From Curtobacterium poinsettiae (GTDB lineage Bacteria > Actinomycetota > Actinomycetes > Actinomycetales > Microbacteriaceae), in NCBI RefSeq assembly GCF_025677645.1, contig NZ_CP106879.1:62001-126000 (forward strand): DNA of 64,000 nt, written 5' to 3'. The position numbers and the translations under genes are program-made. A model generated the notes under the pieces. It was given only the letters and a program-made list of their open reading frames with translations, did no database searches and was not told the DNA's origin. This document shows positions 19,000-28,381 of the stretch, piece after piece. Each line of letters starts with the position of its first letter. Position 1 is the stretch's first letter.

Positions 19000-19036
19000 C
19001 CCGACGACGAGATCTTCAGCGTGGCGATCACGGCCG

Positions 19037-19933
19037 TCAGGCTGACCGTCGACGACCTCCGACCGCTCGGACCTCGAACGCCTGGCGGAGTCGCTCGAAC
19101 AACACCGCGGGTCGGTGTGCGTCCGATGCCGTCGCGTGGATCACGAGCCAGTCGTTCACCACGAACCCGTTGTCCCGTCGTTGATCGTTTCGGAAGGTGT
19201 CGCGCTCGCGGTGGTGATCGCCGTCGTACTCCAACGCGATGCCGAACTCGGACCACGCCATGTCGACGCGGCCGAGGAACCGCCCCGCACCATCGTGCAC
19301 GTCGACGTTCAGTTCCGGCTCGGGGAACCCCGCGTCGACCACTGCCAGTCGGAGCCAGGTCTCCTGCGGCGACTCCGCCCCGGCCCGGACGAGGTCCAGC
19401 GCGCGCCGAGCAGCGAGCGCGAAGCGTGTGCCGGGGCGGATCGACGCTCGGAGGTCGTCCGCCGTCGCGAGCCCGGCCGGTCCGACGAGGTGGTCCCCGA
19501 TGGCGACGAGCGCGTCACGTGCGAGCACGCCGGCGCACTCGAACCACATCTGCGCAGGGACACTGACCAGGAACCCGCGGTGTTCCACGGTCCTCGGCTG
19601 GTCGAGGCGGTGCGCGACCACGCCCGGCCGACGCATCCGGCTCCCGTCCCTCGTGGTCGAGACGTGCACCGGGCCGACCGACCGCACCGGATGCGGCAGT
19701 GGCGCACCCCAGATCGCGGCGGCGGTCGTGTGACTGAAGAACTGATCGGGACGCATGACCAGGGCGAGGGCGTCGATGAAGTCCACCGAATCGATCGGCG
19801 CACGGACACCGTGGACCGGGGCTGCCAGGTCGGCGCGTCGGAGACGTTCCGGATCGATGCCGTGCCCCACCGCATCTGCCACGCGAAAAGTGGACCGGTC
19901 GAACGGAGCAGGGAGGCGACGGGCAGCTGACAT
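19037..19933 (-). CDS. AbiEi-like / DUF559 (PD-(D/E)XK nuclease-like) protein
   Basis: A 298-residue protein. The N-terminal half looks like the AbiEi antitoxin-type winged-helix/transcription-regulator region (LRRADLAAPVHGVRAP, FSHTTAAAIWGAPLP). The C-terminal ~110 residues match DUF559/Vsr-like nucleases: SPQETWLRLAVVDAGFPEPE, then FLGRVDMAWSEFGIALEYDGDHHR, giving the E...D...E-x-D pattern of a PD-(D/E)XK active site. ATG 19933 gives a plausible N-terminus; a longer frame continues through repeat C2 and is not credible. No AbiEii toxin is adjacent. It is flanked on both sides by family C repeats. Confidence 0.7.
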   Translation of the reverse strand: MSAARRLPAPFDRSTFRVADAVGHGIDPERLRRADLAAPVHGVRAPIDSVDFIDALALVMRPDQFFSHTTAAAIWGAPLPHPVRSVGPVHVSTTRDGSRMRRPGVVAHRLDQPRTVEHRGFLVSVPAQMWFECAGVLARDALVAIGDHLVGPAGLATADDLRASIRPGTRFALAARRALDLVRAGAESPQETWLRLAVVDAGFPEPELNVDVHDGAGRFLGRVDMAWSEFGIALEYDGDHHRERDTFRNDQRRDNGFVVNDWLVIHATASDAHRPAVLFERLRQAFEVRAVGGRRRSA

Positions 19934-20060
19934 GCCGCCATGGTCGTTGCGGGGCACGAGAGCCGACCATGTGTGCTCGGAACCTGTGGAGAACGAGGAG
20001 AGCCGGGCCTCCTGTGCGGGAGAGAGGACCCCACACAAGCGCAAGCCACAGGCACGAACC

Positions 20061-20170
20061 GGCCATGACTCCCCGCCCCCGCGCCGCCGAGCGGTCACAC
20101 CCAGTCGACTGGAACGGGCCAGACCGACAATTCGTGACCGCTCGGCGGACCTGAGCGGGGTGTTGTGACC
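20061..20170. repeat. Family C nested palindrome, copy 2 (110 bp)
   Basis: Inner arms CGCCGAGCGGTCAC (20087-20100 region) and GTGACCGCTCGGCG are perfect complements. The right outer arm CGGGGTGTTGTGACC is intact and the left outer arm is degenerate. The motif CGACAATTCGTGACC matches copies 1 and 3 (CGACAGTTCGTGACC, CGACGACTCGTGACC). Confidence 0.8.
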
Positions 20171-20191
20171 TCCCGAACACCCCCCCACACG

Positions 20192-20230
20192 CGGAAGGGC
20201 CCCACACGCGCAGCGTGCGGGGCCCTTCCG
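20192..20230 (-). terminator. groL terminator
   Basis: CGGAAGGGCCCCACACGC (20192-20209) pairs with GCGTGCGGGGCCCTTCCG (20213-20230) with a single G:T and a 3-nt loop. It starts 12 bp past the groL stop. Confidence 0.8.
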
Positions 20231-20241
20231 TCAGACGGACT

Positions 20242-21932
<1,691 letters not shown>

Positions 21933-21940
21933 CGCCGATT

Positions 21941-21967
21941 CTGGCACTCGACGGGTGTGAGTGCAAC
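21941..21967. promoter_or_regulatory. CIRCE operator 2 (HrcA site)
   Basis: A second copy TGGCACTC-N9-GAGTGCAA, 35 bp upstream of the first. The right half has one deviation from perfect symmetry. Tandem CIRCE boxes ahead of groL point to tight HrcA control. Confidence 0.85.
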
Positions 21968-22121
21968 ACAGTCGGGAGGCTCGTGACGACTTCCCAGGAC
22001 ACGTCGCGTCCGGCGGACCCCGCACCACCGCCGCGGTCGCGCTCCCCGCGCCGGTCGCGGTCCCCGCACACGACGAACGCGCCGCCCCTGGCGGGACGGC
22101 GCGTTCTGGAAGTGGTGGTGC

Positions 22122-22325
22122 TCAGGCGGGGCGGACGGACTCTGCCTGCGGGCCCTTCGACCCGGTCCCGACGTCGAACACGACGGCCTGGCCCTCCTCG
22201 AGGACCTTGTAACCCGACATGTCGATGGCCGAGTAGTGCACGAACACGTCCTGGCCCCCTCCATCCACGGTGATGAAGCCGAAGCCCTTTTCAGCGTTGA
22301 ACCACTTCACGGTTCCGTTGGCCAT
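22122..22325 (-). CDS. Cold-shock protein, CspA type
   Basis: A 67-residue single cold-shock domain with both RNA-binding motifs, [16 protein letters not shown] and [10 protein letters not shown]. It should act as an RNA chaperone. It starts at ATG 22325 behind SD AGGGAG; the roughly 150 nt upstream (with GTTGTTTCACGTCG, less GC-rich than the surroundings) could be the long 5' UTR usual for cspA mRNAs. Confidence 0.95.
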   Translation of the reverse strand: MANGTVKWFNAEKGFGFITVDGGGQDVFVHYSAIDMSGYKVLEEGQAVVFDVGTGSKGPQAESVRPA

Positions 22326-22528
22326 GATCTCTTGCTCCCTGGTACTGCAGTGCGGAACGACGTGATCGTCGTCTGCATGGGACTCTGACCGAACCCGTCC
22401 GATCAGGCAAGAGGTGTGACGTTGTTTCACGTCGATTCCGTCAGAATTCAACGTGCTCGAAACACAGCCGTCACACAATGGGCGGAAAACGCGGCGCGAC
22501 GACCGGCAGGACGCCCCGCGGCGGTCGC

Positions 22529-23134
22529 TCAGCCGGTGTAGTCGGCGCCGAGGACGACGCTCACGTCGGCGTTCGGGAACGCCGCCGACTGCTGCACCGC
22601 CGTGACGCCGAGCTGCTTCGCGATGCCCTGCGCGACCGCCGCCTGCGACGCCTGCTGGTAGTAGACGATCGTCGACGTCGACCCGGTCGTCCCGGCGTCA
22701 CCGGTGGAGGCGACCTGCCAGCCGGCGCCGGTCAGCGCCGCGCTCGCCCGGCTCGCGAGGCCCGTGGTGGTCGTGCCGTTCAGCACGACGACGGTGGTGG
22801 TGCCCTGCTGTGCCGGCGTCGCGGCCGCAGCGCTGCCCGACCCCGCGGAGCCGGAACCGGCGGACGAGGACGCCGACGGCTTGGACGTCGCCGAGGGCTT
22901 CGCGGTCGCCGACGCCGACGTGGAGGCCGAGGGCGAGTCGGATCCGTTGAACGAGTAGCTGCCGTTCAGCAGTGCGAGGACGAGCACCCCGATGCCGACG
23001 AGCACACCCGTGGCGAGTGCTGCCCAGGCGAAGGCGATCCAGCCACGGCCGCGACGCTGGGCACCGCGGTGCGCACCGACCCGCGGGCCGTCGGCGACGT
23101 CGTCGAACCGGTCTCGGGGGAATCTCGTGCTCAT
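22529..23134 (-). CDS. LytR_C-domain membrane protein
   Basis: A 201-residue protein: a cytoplasmic N-terminus rich in Arg, one transmembrane helix (~32-57), a Ser/Ala/Gly-rich linker, and an extracellular LytR C-terminal domain ([22 protein letters not shown] ... [14 protein letters not shown]). This domain occurs alone or behind LytR-CpsA-Psr enzymes that attach glycopolymers to the wall; on its own it is of unknown function. It overlaps the DUF3263 gene by ATGA. Confidence 0.8.
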   Translation of the reverse strand: MSTRFPRDRFDDVADGPRVGAHRGAQRRGRGWIAFAWAALATGVLVGIGVLVLALLNGSYSFNGSDSPSASTSASATAKPSATSKPSASSSAGSGSAGSGSAAAATPAQQGTTTVVVLNGTTTTGLASRASAALTGAGWQVASTGDAGTTGSTSTIVYYQQASQAAVAQGIAKQLGVTAVQQSAAFPNADVSVVLGADYTG

Positions 23135-23511
23135 CGTTCCTCTTCACGTCCTTCGGGAGCTGCGCCGGGCGCGACGAAGCTGCGCGTCGCCCGGGCGCTG
23201 GTGCGCGCGTGACGGAGCCGCTGCAGCCGGCTGACGAGCTGCGGGTCGTACGCGAGTGCCGCGGGCGAGTCGATCACGCGGTTCAGCACCTGGTAGTAGC
23301 GCGCCGCCGACATCTCGAACTCCACCCGGATCTCCGCTTCCTTCGTGCGGTCGTGCCGTGCCCGGTCCTGCTCGAACGTCAGCACGTGCTTCGCGAGCTC
23401 ACTGAGCTGGTCAGCACTGATCTGGTCAGCGCTGCGCTCGTCGACGCTGCGTTCGTCGGTGGGGCTGGTCACGGCGGTTCCGATCACGGTCGGGTAACGG
23501 GTCTCGCACAT
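23131..23511 (-). CDS. DUF3263-family protein
   Basis: A 126-residue soluble protein. The conserved part is HVLTFEQDRARHDRTKEAEIRVEFEMSA followed by RYYQVLNRVIDSPAALAYDPQLVSRLQRLR, a helix-turn-helix-like motif of a small actinobacterial family that sits beside LytR_C genes. ATG 23511 (MCETRYP) is preferred; a longer frame to 23565 exists. The segment SVDERSADQISADQ comes from short direct repeats in the DNA. Confidence 0.75.
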   Translation of the reverse strand: MCETRYPTVIGTAVTSPTDERSVDERSADQISADQLSELAKHVLTFEQDRARHDRTKEAEIRVEFEMSAARYYQVLNRVIDSPAALAYDPQLVSRLQRLRHARTSARATRSFVAPGAAPEGREEER

Positions 23512-23568
23512 CGTAGGGGTGGAGTCGATCCGGACCCTGGCACGGCGCTGGACTGTCGCGAACACCGG

Positions 23569-24570
23569 TCACAGGTCCGGCGCGCGGAACCAGCGCACTC
23601 GTGTCCCGAACGGGTCGGAGACGGCCACCGCGACCCCGTCGAGCGAGACCGTCGCGAAGGCGTCCGGATCGGCCCCGTCCACGTCGTCGGGCAGCGTGGC
23701 CGCCACCCCACGCAGGATCCCGGTGCGTTCGAGGGCGATCCAGTGCACGCCCCGCTCACGGATCCGGTCGACGAACCGCTGCCGGTCCGCGCCCGGCACG
23801 TAGACCAGGGTCCCGGTGGTCAGGACGACCGGTTCGACGTCGTCCGGCAGGGCGTCCAGAGCATGGTCGAGGTCATCTGGCACGACACCGACGAGCCGGT
23901 CTGGAGGCACGGCGAGCGTCGCGCGCGCAGCCTGATGCATCAGGGCGGTCCGGTCCGACGCCTCGGGTGGGACGGCCTCGACGAGCCGGTCGAACGCACC
24001 GGGGACCGACAGGTCGATCGGGTTCGGGTCGAGGGCCACACGGGCACCGACCCTGATCGGGACGGTCGCCGGTGTGGGGACGGCCCCGGAGGCGTCCGCC
24101 ACCAGCCGGACCGAGGGATCGGCGACCGCCGTGTGCATCCGCAGGACCGCGGCTCCGGAACCGACCCGGTAGTCCAGGGTCACCCGGTCCGGGATCGAAC
24201 ACAGCCCGGCGGCGGCCCCGGCGTCGACCAGGCCGAGCGGACGCGTCGACCGTTCGGCGAGCGCCGCGAACAGCGGGACGACCGGCGCGAGCCGCTGCGG
24301 GTCGTTGGCCTGCACCGTGGCGGAGGCGAGGGCCGTGACGAGCGCGGGGCGGGCCTCCAGGCCGAGCGCGCGCAGCGCACCCGGGTCCGACGGGTCCGCG
24401 CCCAGCCGCCGCGCGACGGCGAAGAACAGTTCCGGCTGCCGCTGCTGCTCGGGGACCTCGGCGAGGAGCGCGACGAGGGAGTCGTCGAGCGACCGTGCCC
24501 AGGCGGCGTACGACGGCGAGACGGCCTGGATCCGGTCCGCGAACGCGTCGTACCGGGCGCGGGTGCCCAT
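23569..24570 (-). CDS. DUF2332-family protein
   Basis: A 333-residue cytoplasmic protein of the actinobacterial DUF2332 family: LGLVDAGAAAGLCSIPDRV, RVGARVALDPNPIDLSVPG, and LTTGTLVYVPGADRQRFVDRI. The GAAAGL motif and order of strands resemble a class I methyltransferase fold, but no activity is known. It starts at ATG 24570, which overlaps the stop codon of the acetyltransferase gene (TGATG), so the two are translationally coupled. Confidence 0.8.
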   Translation of the reverse strand: MGTRARYDAFADRIQAVSPSYAAWARSLDDSLVALLAEVPEQQRQPELFFAVARRLGADPSDPGALRALGLEARPALVTALASATVQANDPQRLAPVVPLFAALAERSTRPLGLVDAGAAAGLCSIPDRVTLDYRVGSGAAVLRMHTAVADPSVRLVADASGAVPTPATVPIRVGARVALDPNPIDLSVPGAFDRLVEAVPPEASDRTALMHQAARATLAVPPDRLVGVVPDDLDHALDALPDDVEPVVLTTGTLVYVPGADRQRFVDRIRERGVHWIALERTGILRGVAATLPDDVDGADPDAFATVSLDGVAVAVSDPFGTRVRWFRAPDL

Positions 24571-25043
24571 CAGCGCCCGGGCCGGTGCATGCCCACGTGG
24601 CGGATGCCGGCCTCGTCGTACGGCTCCCCGAACCGCACGAAGCCGTACCGCTCGTACAGGGCTGCGACGTACTCCTGGGCGTGCAGGACGAACGGCTCGT
24701 GTCCGTGTTCGTCGAGCACGGCGGCGACGAGCCGGCCGGCGATCCCCTGCCCACGGTGTCCCGGGTCGGTCGCGACGCGGCCGATCACCCACGCCGGCGA
24801 CTCCTCGCCGTCCGGGTGGACCTCGTCGGCCGCCGGGCGGATGAGCCGCAGGTACCCAACCGCATCGGTGTCCGTGCCGAACCACCAGTGCTCGGTGTCG
24901 GGCTCGCGGTCACGGCCGTCGAAGTCCTCGGCGGTGACCCGTTGCTCGAGCGCGAACACGCGGTTGCGCAGGACGACGATGCCGTACAGTTCGTCCGTCG
25001 TCAGACGGGTCCAGCGGGCGTGGTGCACGGAATGCTCGGACAT
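24570..25043 (-). CDS. GNAT acetyltransferase (ElaA-like)
   Basis: A 157-residue GNAT-fold enzyme. Motif A is RVATDPGHRGQGIAGRLVAAVL (acetyl-CoA pyrophosphate loop RGQGIA). The N-terminus (LYGIVVLRNRVFALEQRV) and the YERYGFVRFGEPYDE end match the ElaA group. Substrate unknown. TAAACT (25056-25051) is 7 nt before ATG 25043, indicating a leaderless mRNA; the longer frame would run through this promoter. Confidence 0.85.
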   Translation of the reverse strand: MSEHSVHHARWTRLTTDELYGIVVLRNRVFALEQRVTAEDFDGRDREPDTEHWWFGTDTDAVGYLRLIRPAADEVHPDGEESPAWVIGRVATDPGHRGQGIAGRLVAAVLDEHGHEPFVLHAQEYVAALYERYGFVRFGEPYDEAGIRHVGMHRPGR

Positions 25044-25107
25044 CGTGGCGAGTTTAGTGAAGTGGTCGGGAGTGCCCGGAAGGCCCGGCCGGAAGCAGGA
25101 GGAACCA

Positions 25108-25515
25108 ATGGCATACAACGTCGACAAGTCCGACGCCCAGTGGCGCGAGGAGCTCTCCCCGGACCAGTACGCCGTCCTCCGCCAGGCGGGGACCGAACGA
25201 CCGTGGACCGGTGAACTCCTCGACGAGGAGCGTGCCGGCGTCTACACCTGTGCGGCCTGCAACGCGGAGCTGTTCAAGAGCGGCACGAAGTTCGACTCCG
25301 GCTGCGGCTGGCCGTCGTTCTACGAGTCGGTGAACCCGGACGCCGTGCAGCTCATCGAGGACAACTCCCTCGGCATGGCCCGCACCGAGGTCCGCTGCGC
25401 GAACTGCGGTTCGCACCTGGGCCACGTGTTCCCGGACGGGTTCGGCACCCCCACGGGTGACCGGTACTGCATGAACTCGATCTCGCTGAACTTCTCGGAG
25501 AAGTCGGGCGAGTGA
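25108..25515 (+). CDS. msrB: Peptide-methionine (R)-S-oxide reductase
   Basis: Repairs methionine-R-sulfoxide in proteins. At 135 residues it has zinc CxxC pairs (CAAC and CANC), GCGWPSF, and the catalytic Cys in RYCMNSISL. A resolving Cys is not obvious. SD GCAGGAGG precedes ATG 25108. It is followed by tRNA-Thr, the integration site of the element. Confidence 0.95.
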   Translation: MAYNVDKSDAQWREELSPDQYAVLRQAGTERPWTGELLDEERAGVYTCAACNAELFKSGTKFDSGCGWPSFYESVNPDAVQLIEDNSLGMARTEVRCANCGSHLGHVFPDGFGTPTGDRYCMNSISLNFSEKSGE

Positions 25516-25552
25516 GCCCTGGACGCCCTCACCGGTAAGATGAGCGGCGTCA

Positions 25553-25625
25553 GCCGGCATGGCGCAATTGGTAGCGCACCGTACTTGTAATACGGGGGTT
25601 GCGGGTTCAAGTCCCGCTGCCGGCC
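25553..25625 (+). tRNA. tRNA-Thr(TGT)
   Basis: A 73-nt cloverleaf: acceptor GCCGGCA/TGCCGGC, D arm GCGC/GCGC, anticodon loop CTTGTAA (TGT, reads ACA), T loop TTCAAGT. Its 3' half (25587 onward) is duplicated at 40994-41033, so the integrated element restored a functional gene on the left. Confidence 0.93.
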
Positions 25626-25626
25626 C
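25587..25626. other. attL core
   Basis: A 40-bp segment beginning GTAATACGGGGGTTGCGG, identical to 40994-41033. It runs from the anticodon loop of tRNA-Thr through its 3' end. Confidence 0.93.
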
Positions 25627-25628
25627 GA

Positions 25629-25673
25629 AAGCCCCGATCAGAAGCCGCTTACCTCGGCATTCGGTCGGGGCTT
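25629..25673. terminator. Terminator between attL and the integrase gene
   Basis: AAGCCCCGA (25629-25637) pairs with TCGGGGCTT (25665-25673); CTTCGTT follows on the plus strand. It can end the tRNA transcript and the minus-strand integrase transcript. Confidence 0.65.
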
Positions 25674-25690
25674 CTTCGTTCACCCCGCGG

Positions 25691-25704
25691 TTACCCCGCA
25701 GATT
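25691..25704. repeat. Subterminal 14-bp repeat, left copy
   Basis: TTACCCCGCAGATT occurs here and at 40879-40892, 64 bp inside attL and 101 bp inside attR respectively. The left copy includes the integrase stop codon. These are candidate arm-type binding sites for the integrase. Confidence 0.45.
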
Positions 25705-26833
25705 GCGATCCATGCGTGAGCGCCGACAGGGCTCGCGCCGCGGCCGCGCTACCCGTGTTGCGCCCCATGTAGCGGTCCTGCGTCATGGACGGGTTCTTGT
25801 GCCCGAGGTACTCCGCGACGTCGCGCGCCGAGAGGCCGGCACCGTCGAGGAGCGTCGCGACCGTCTTCCGGAAGGCGTGAAGCTTGACGCCGGGGAACCC
25901 GAGGGACTCGCGAACACGACGCCAATCGGCCTGGGTGTTGTTCGGGTCGCGGAGGTTGCCGAGGACGGACGGAAAGACGAGCGACCCGACCCCGCGGTCG
26001 GAGGCCCGGCGCTTGAGCATCTCGTCGACGTGCTCAGGGACGGCGATTCGGCGATCGGATCCTTGCGTCTTGCCGTGCTCCTGGCGGAGTAGCCCCTGTC
26101 CCCGGAGCCGAACCACGGTCGAGCGGATGTGGACCGCACCGGGGTAGACGTCTTCCCAGATCATCGCGCAGGCCTCGCCGATGCGACAGCCGGTGCCGGC
26201 CATGAACCGGAGGAGGTCGGCGAGGTCTAGGGCCTGCACCCGCTCGTCGAGGTCCGCCCGCGTCAGCAGATCCTGCAGCTGTTCCGCATTGAGCGCTGTT
26301 GCACCATCACGGCGCTGCGAGACGCGCTCGAGCTCGCGTACCGCATTCGTGCGTGCAGCGTCGTTGCGGACGGCCAGGCCGAGCATCCCGCTGAGGACAG
26401 CCCGGCACATCTTCGCGGACGCAGGGCCGTGATTCGCGATCACCTGGTCCATGAAGCGCTGCAGTCGCTCGGGGGTCGCCTCGAGCACCGCCAGCTCGCC
26501 CAGCGCCGGCAGAACGATCTTGCCCAGGGTCCGTTCGTAGGCAGCCAACGTCGTCGGCGCGACGCCTCCGGTCCGCTTGTTCTCGATGTAGCGGTCGGCC
26601 AGCCGGTTGAGCGGGGTGTGCTGGTTGATGGTCCCGCTCGTCGTCGCCTTGATCGTGGTGAGGGCTGCGAGCAGCTTCCGGCGAGCCTTGGGGCCGCTGG
26701 TGTCGAATCGCTCGACCTGGCGTAGCCGGCCGTCTTCGAAGCGGAAGCGAGTCCGCGCTCGCCAGGACCCGTCGTCCAGCTGGGCCAGGGAGATGGCTCC
26801 GTGAGCGCCGATGGGTGTTCTAGGCCTCGCCAC
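25691..26833 (-). CDS. int: Tyrosine recombinase (phage-type integrase)
   Basis: A 380-residue integrase with an N-terminal arm-binding region, a SAM-like core-binding domain (~70-165) and a catalytic domain with Arg217 (TGCRIGEA), His319-x-x-Arg322 (HAFRKT), His345 (LGHKN) and nucleophile Tyr355 (DRYMGR). It catalyses recombination between attP and the tRNA-Thr site. The GTG start (26831-26833) overlaps the upstream repressor-like gene by 14 bp, so translation is probably coupled and integration linked to repressor transcription. Confidence 0.95.
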   Translation of the reverse strand: MARPRTPIGAHGAISLAQLDDGSWRARTRFRFEDGRLRQVERFDTSGPKARRKLLAALTTIKATTSGTINQHTPLNRLADRYIENKRTGGVAPTTLAAYERTLGKIVLPALGELAVLEATPERLQRFMDQVIANHGPASAKMCRAVLSGMLGLAVRNDAARTNAVRELERVSQRRDGATALNAEQLQDLLTRADLDERVQALDLADLLRFMAGTGCRIGEACAMIWEDVYPGAVHIRSTVVRLRGQGLLRQEHGKTQGSDRRIAVPEHVDEMLKRRASDRGVGSLVFPSVLGNLRDPNNTQADWRRVRESLGFPGVKLHAFRKTVATLLDGAGLSARDVAEYLGHKNPSMTQDRYMGRNTGSAAAARALSALTHGSQSAG

Positions 26834-27557
26834 CGAGCGCTCCGTACTTCTTGATGATCGGCTCCGTTATTGCAAGCGCCGCCGCCCGGTCGACAGACTC
26901 GGCCTCAAGGGAGTCGACCCAGGCGCTGATGGGATCGAGCGAAGGCGGAGTCGTCCCGCGCGCGATGAGATCTAAGCGAATGGCTCGCAGCTTGCCCCAA
27001 GCCCCTTGCACGCCTCGCAGTTCGGCATCGATCAGGCCCTCCGGCTGATCCGCGCTCTGCAGATGCAAGCCAAGTCGGAGCAGTTGGTGGCGAATAGCCT
27101 CAGCAGCCAGGTGATGCTCTTCCAGCGCTCGCAGCAGGACAGCCACGTGTCCGACCGGGGTGTCGCTCAGGTCAGGCTCGTCTCCGACGAACAGGCTTCG
27201 CGTGACCAAGTCGACAGCATCCACGGTCGCGATTCGCCACTCAGGGCCCATCTCGACCGAGTCCTCGACCCCCACCGGCACCAGCAGTGCGAGCGGCGGA
27301 ACCTCCAGAGCGAACGCGAACAGCAGGAGTTCCGCAACGCCGATCGAGCGACGCTTGCCCGCAAGCAGGTTGTTCAGAGTGGTGGGCTTCAAGTAACCGG
27401 GATCCCCCGCCCGAAGCGAAACTGCGGCAGCGAGCTCACCAGTGGTCATGCCCGCCGCCGCTTTGTAGTGCGCGATCGCCCGAACGACCGTCTTCGTGTA
27501 CCGCACCTCCCAGGAGTCACCGGGCAGGGGTTCCGCGCTCGTCTTCATCTCGCTCAC
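26820..27557 (-). CDS. HTH repressor-like protein of the element
   Basis: A 245-residue soluble protein. Residues ~20-85 form an XRE-like helix-turn-helix (AIAHYKAAAGMTTGELAAAVSL, then TTLNNLLAGKRRSIGVAELLLFAFAL); the long C-terminal part is helical and of no known family. Position next to the integrase and divergent from the excisionase-like gene is that of an actinophage immunity repressor. GTG 27557 may be leaderless (TATCGT 27571-27566 is 8 nt upstream); ATG 27548 is an alternative. The operator-like repeats at 27584 and 27635 are its likely targets. Confidence 0.7.
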   Translation of the reverse strand: MSEMKTSAEPLPGDSWEVRYTKTVVRAIAHYKAAAGMTTGELAAAVSLRAGDPGYLKPTTLNNLLAGKRRSIGVAELLLFAFALEVPPLALLVPVGVEDSVEMGPEWRIATVDAVDLVTRSLFVGDEPDLSDTPVGHVAVLLRALEEHHLAAEAIRHQLLRLGLHLQSADQPEGLIDAELRGVQGAWGKLRAIRLDLIARGTTPPSLDPISAWVDSLEAESVDRAAALAITEPIIKKYGALGGEA

Positions 27558-27583
27558 GGAATTTGACGATACACGACACGCCT

Positions 27584-27649
27584 AAGCGGAATCCACTTGC
27601 ACACACGATGTCTCCGAGGTAAGTTCAACCAAGCAAGCGGAAATCACTT
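27584..27649. promoter_or_regulatory. Divergent control region with two operator-like repeats
   Basis: AAGCGGAATCCACTT (27584-27598, near-palindromic) and AAGCGGAAATCACTT (27635-27649) are direct copies 51 bp apart. A rightward promoter TTGCAC (27597-27602), 17 bp, TAAGTT (27620-27625) runs between them, with its -35 touching the first site and its start point next to the second. This is the layout of a phage lysogeny switch. Binding by the adjacent HTH protein is inferred. Confidence 0.6.
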
Positions 27650-27682
27650 AGGCGCTTGCAACCCTGAGCGAAAGGAGACCGC

Positions 27683-27917
27683 ATGAGCGCCACCGAGGCC
27701 AGCGGGCACGAACACCATCCGTCGCAGCGAGGACCTCCCCGACTGGGCAACTCGAGACGAGGTCGCCCAGTACACCGGCGTCGCACCGCAGACGCTCGCT
27801 CGGTGGGTCACCGAGAAGCGCGGTCCGCGGGTCACGAGATTCGGCGGCCGCGCCGTTCGATACGCACGGACAGACGTCCTCGAGTGGATCGACGCCCAGC
27901 GCAAGGCAAGCGCTTGA
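27683..27917 (+). pseudogene. Excisionase-like HTH gene interrupted by a +1 frameshift
   Basis: SD AAAGGAG and ATG 27683 open a frame beginning MSATEASG, but the recognisable protein lies in the next frame from about 27708: EDLPDWATRDEVAQYTG, then APQTLARWVTEKRGPRVTRF, RAVRYARTDVLEWIDAQRK, stop at 27915-27917. That is a MerR/Xis-like winged helix of recombination directionality factors. The second frame has no ATG, GTG or TTG before the domain and carries a stop (27684-27686) overlapping the ATG. One nucleotide change near 27704-27708 joins the frames, so this is a frameshift mutation, a sequencing error or programmed frameshifting. Confidence 0.65.
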
Positions 27918-27957
27918 GCGGGAACGCAAGCCCGACCGCGAGCCAGCGCAAGAGAAA

Positions 27958-27979
27958 AGCCCCGGCGGCAACCGGGGCT
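27958..27979 (+). terminator. Hairpin after the excisionase-like gene
   Basis: AGCCCCGG (27958-27965) pairs with CCGGGGCT (27972-27979), loop CGGCAA. No T-tract follows, so it may be a weak terminator or a processing site between early genes. Confidence 0.5.
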
Positions 27980-28015
27980 ACGTCCACCATTCACAACATC
28001 CCCGCAGGAGACACC

Positions 28016-28381
28016 ATGAACAAGACAGTCCTGACCGTAGCAGACGCCCACGACATCCGGTGGCATGAGATCGACAGCGATGCCGTCGTCCTCGTTCCGT
28101 GCACTGAACCCGGCTGCCAGAGCTACGGCACCCCGCACCTCCTCACCTGGGGTGACCTGCTGCAGCACCGGGCGTCGGAAGTGACTGCCCAGGACACCCG
28201 CGTCGAGGTCATCAAGTACGCCGCGTCCCACGAAGTCGCCGAAGCCGAGTCGTACTGGTACGCCGCCGGCTTCCTCTGCGACGACGACATCCGCCTCACC
28301 CCCGAACGTCTCGCGTTCTTCACCGCCCACTTCAACAGCGCCGTGGCGCTCGCGGCCGAGCTGAACGGGGAGTCCCGCTGA
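28016..28381 (+). CDS. Hypothetical element protein
   Basis: A 121-residue acidic protein starting MNKTVLTVADAHDIRWHE behind SD CAGGAG. It has a single CTEPGC motif (two Cys) around residue 32 and a helical C-terminus. I recognise no family. It is the first of three genes linked by TGATG overlaps, so they form a translationally coupled set read from the rightward early promoter. The same frame is open back to 27683, but the codon pattern there does not look like protein. Confidence 0.6.
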   Translation: MNKTVLTVADAHDIRWHEIDSDAVVLVPCTEPGCQSYGTPHLLTWGDLLQHRASEVTAQDTRVEVIKYAASHEVAEAESYWYAAGFLCDDDIRLTPERLAFFTAHFNSAVALAAELNGESR

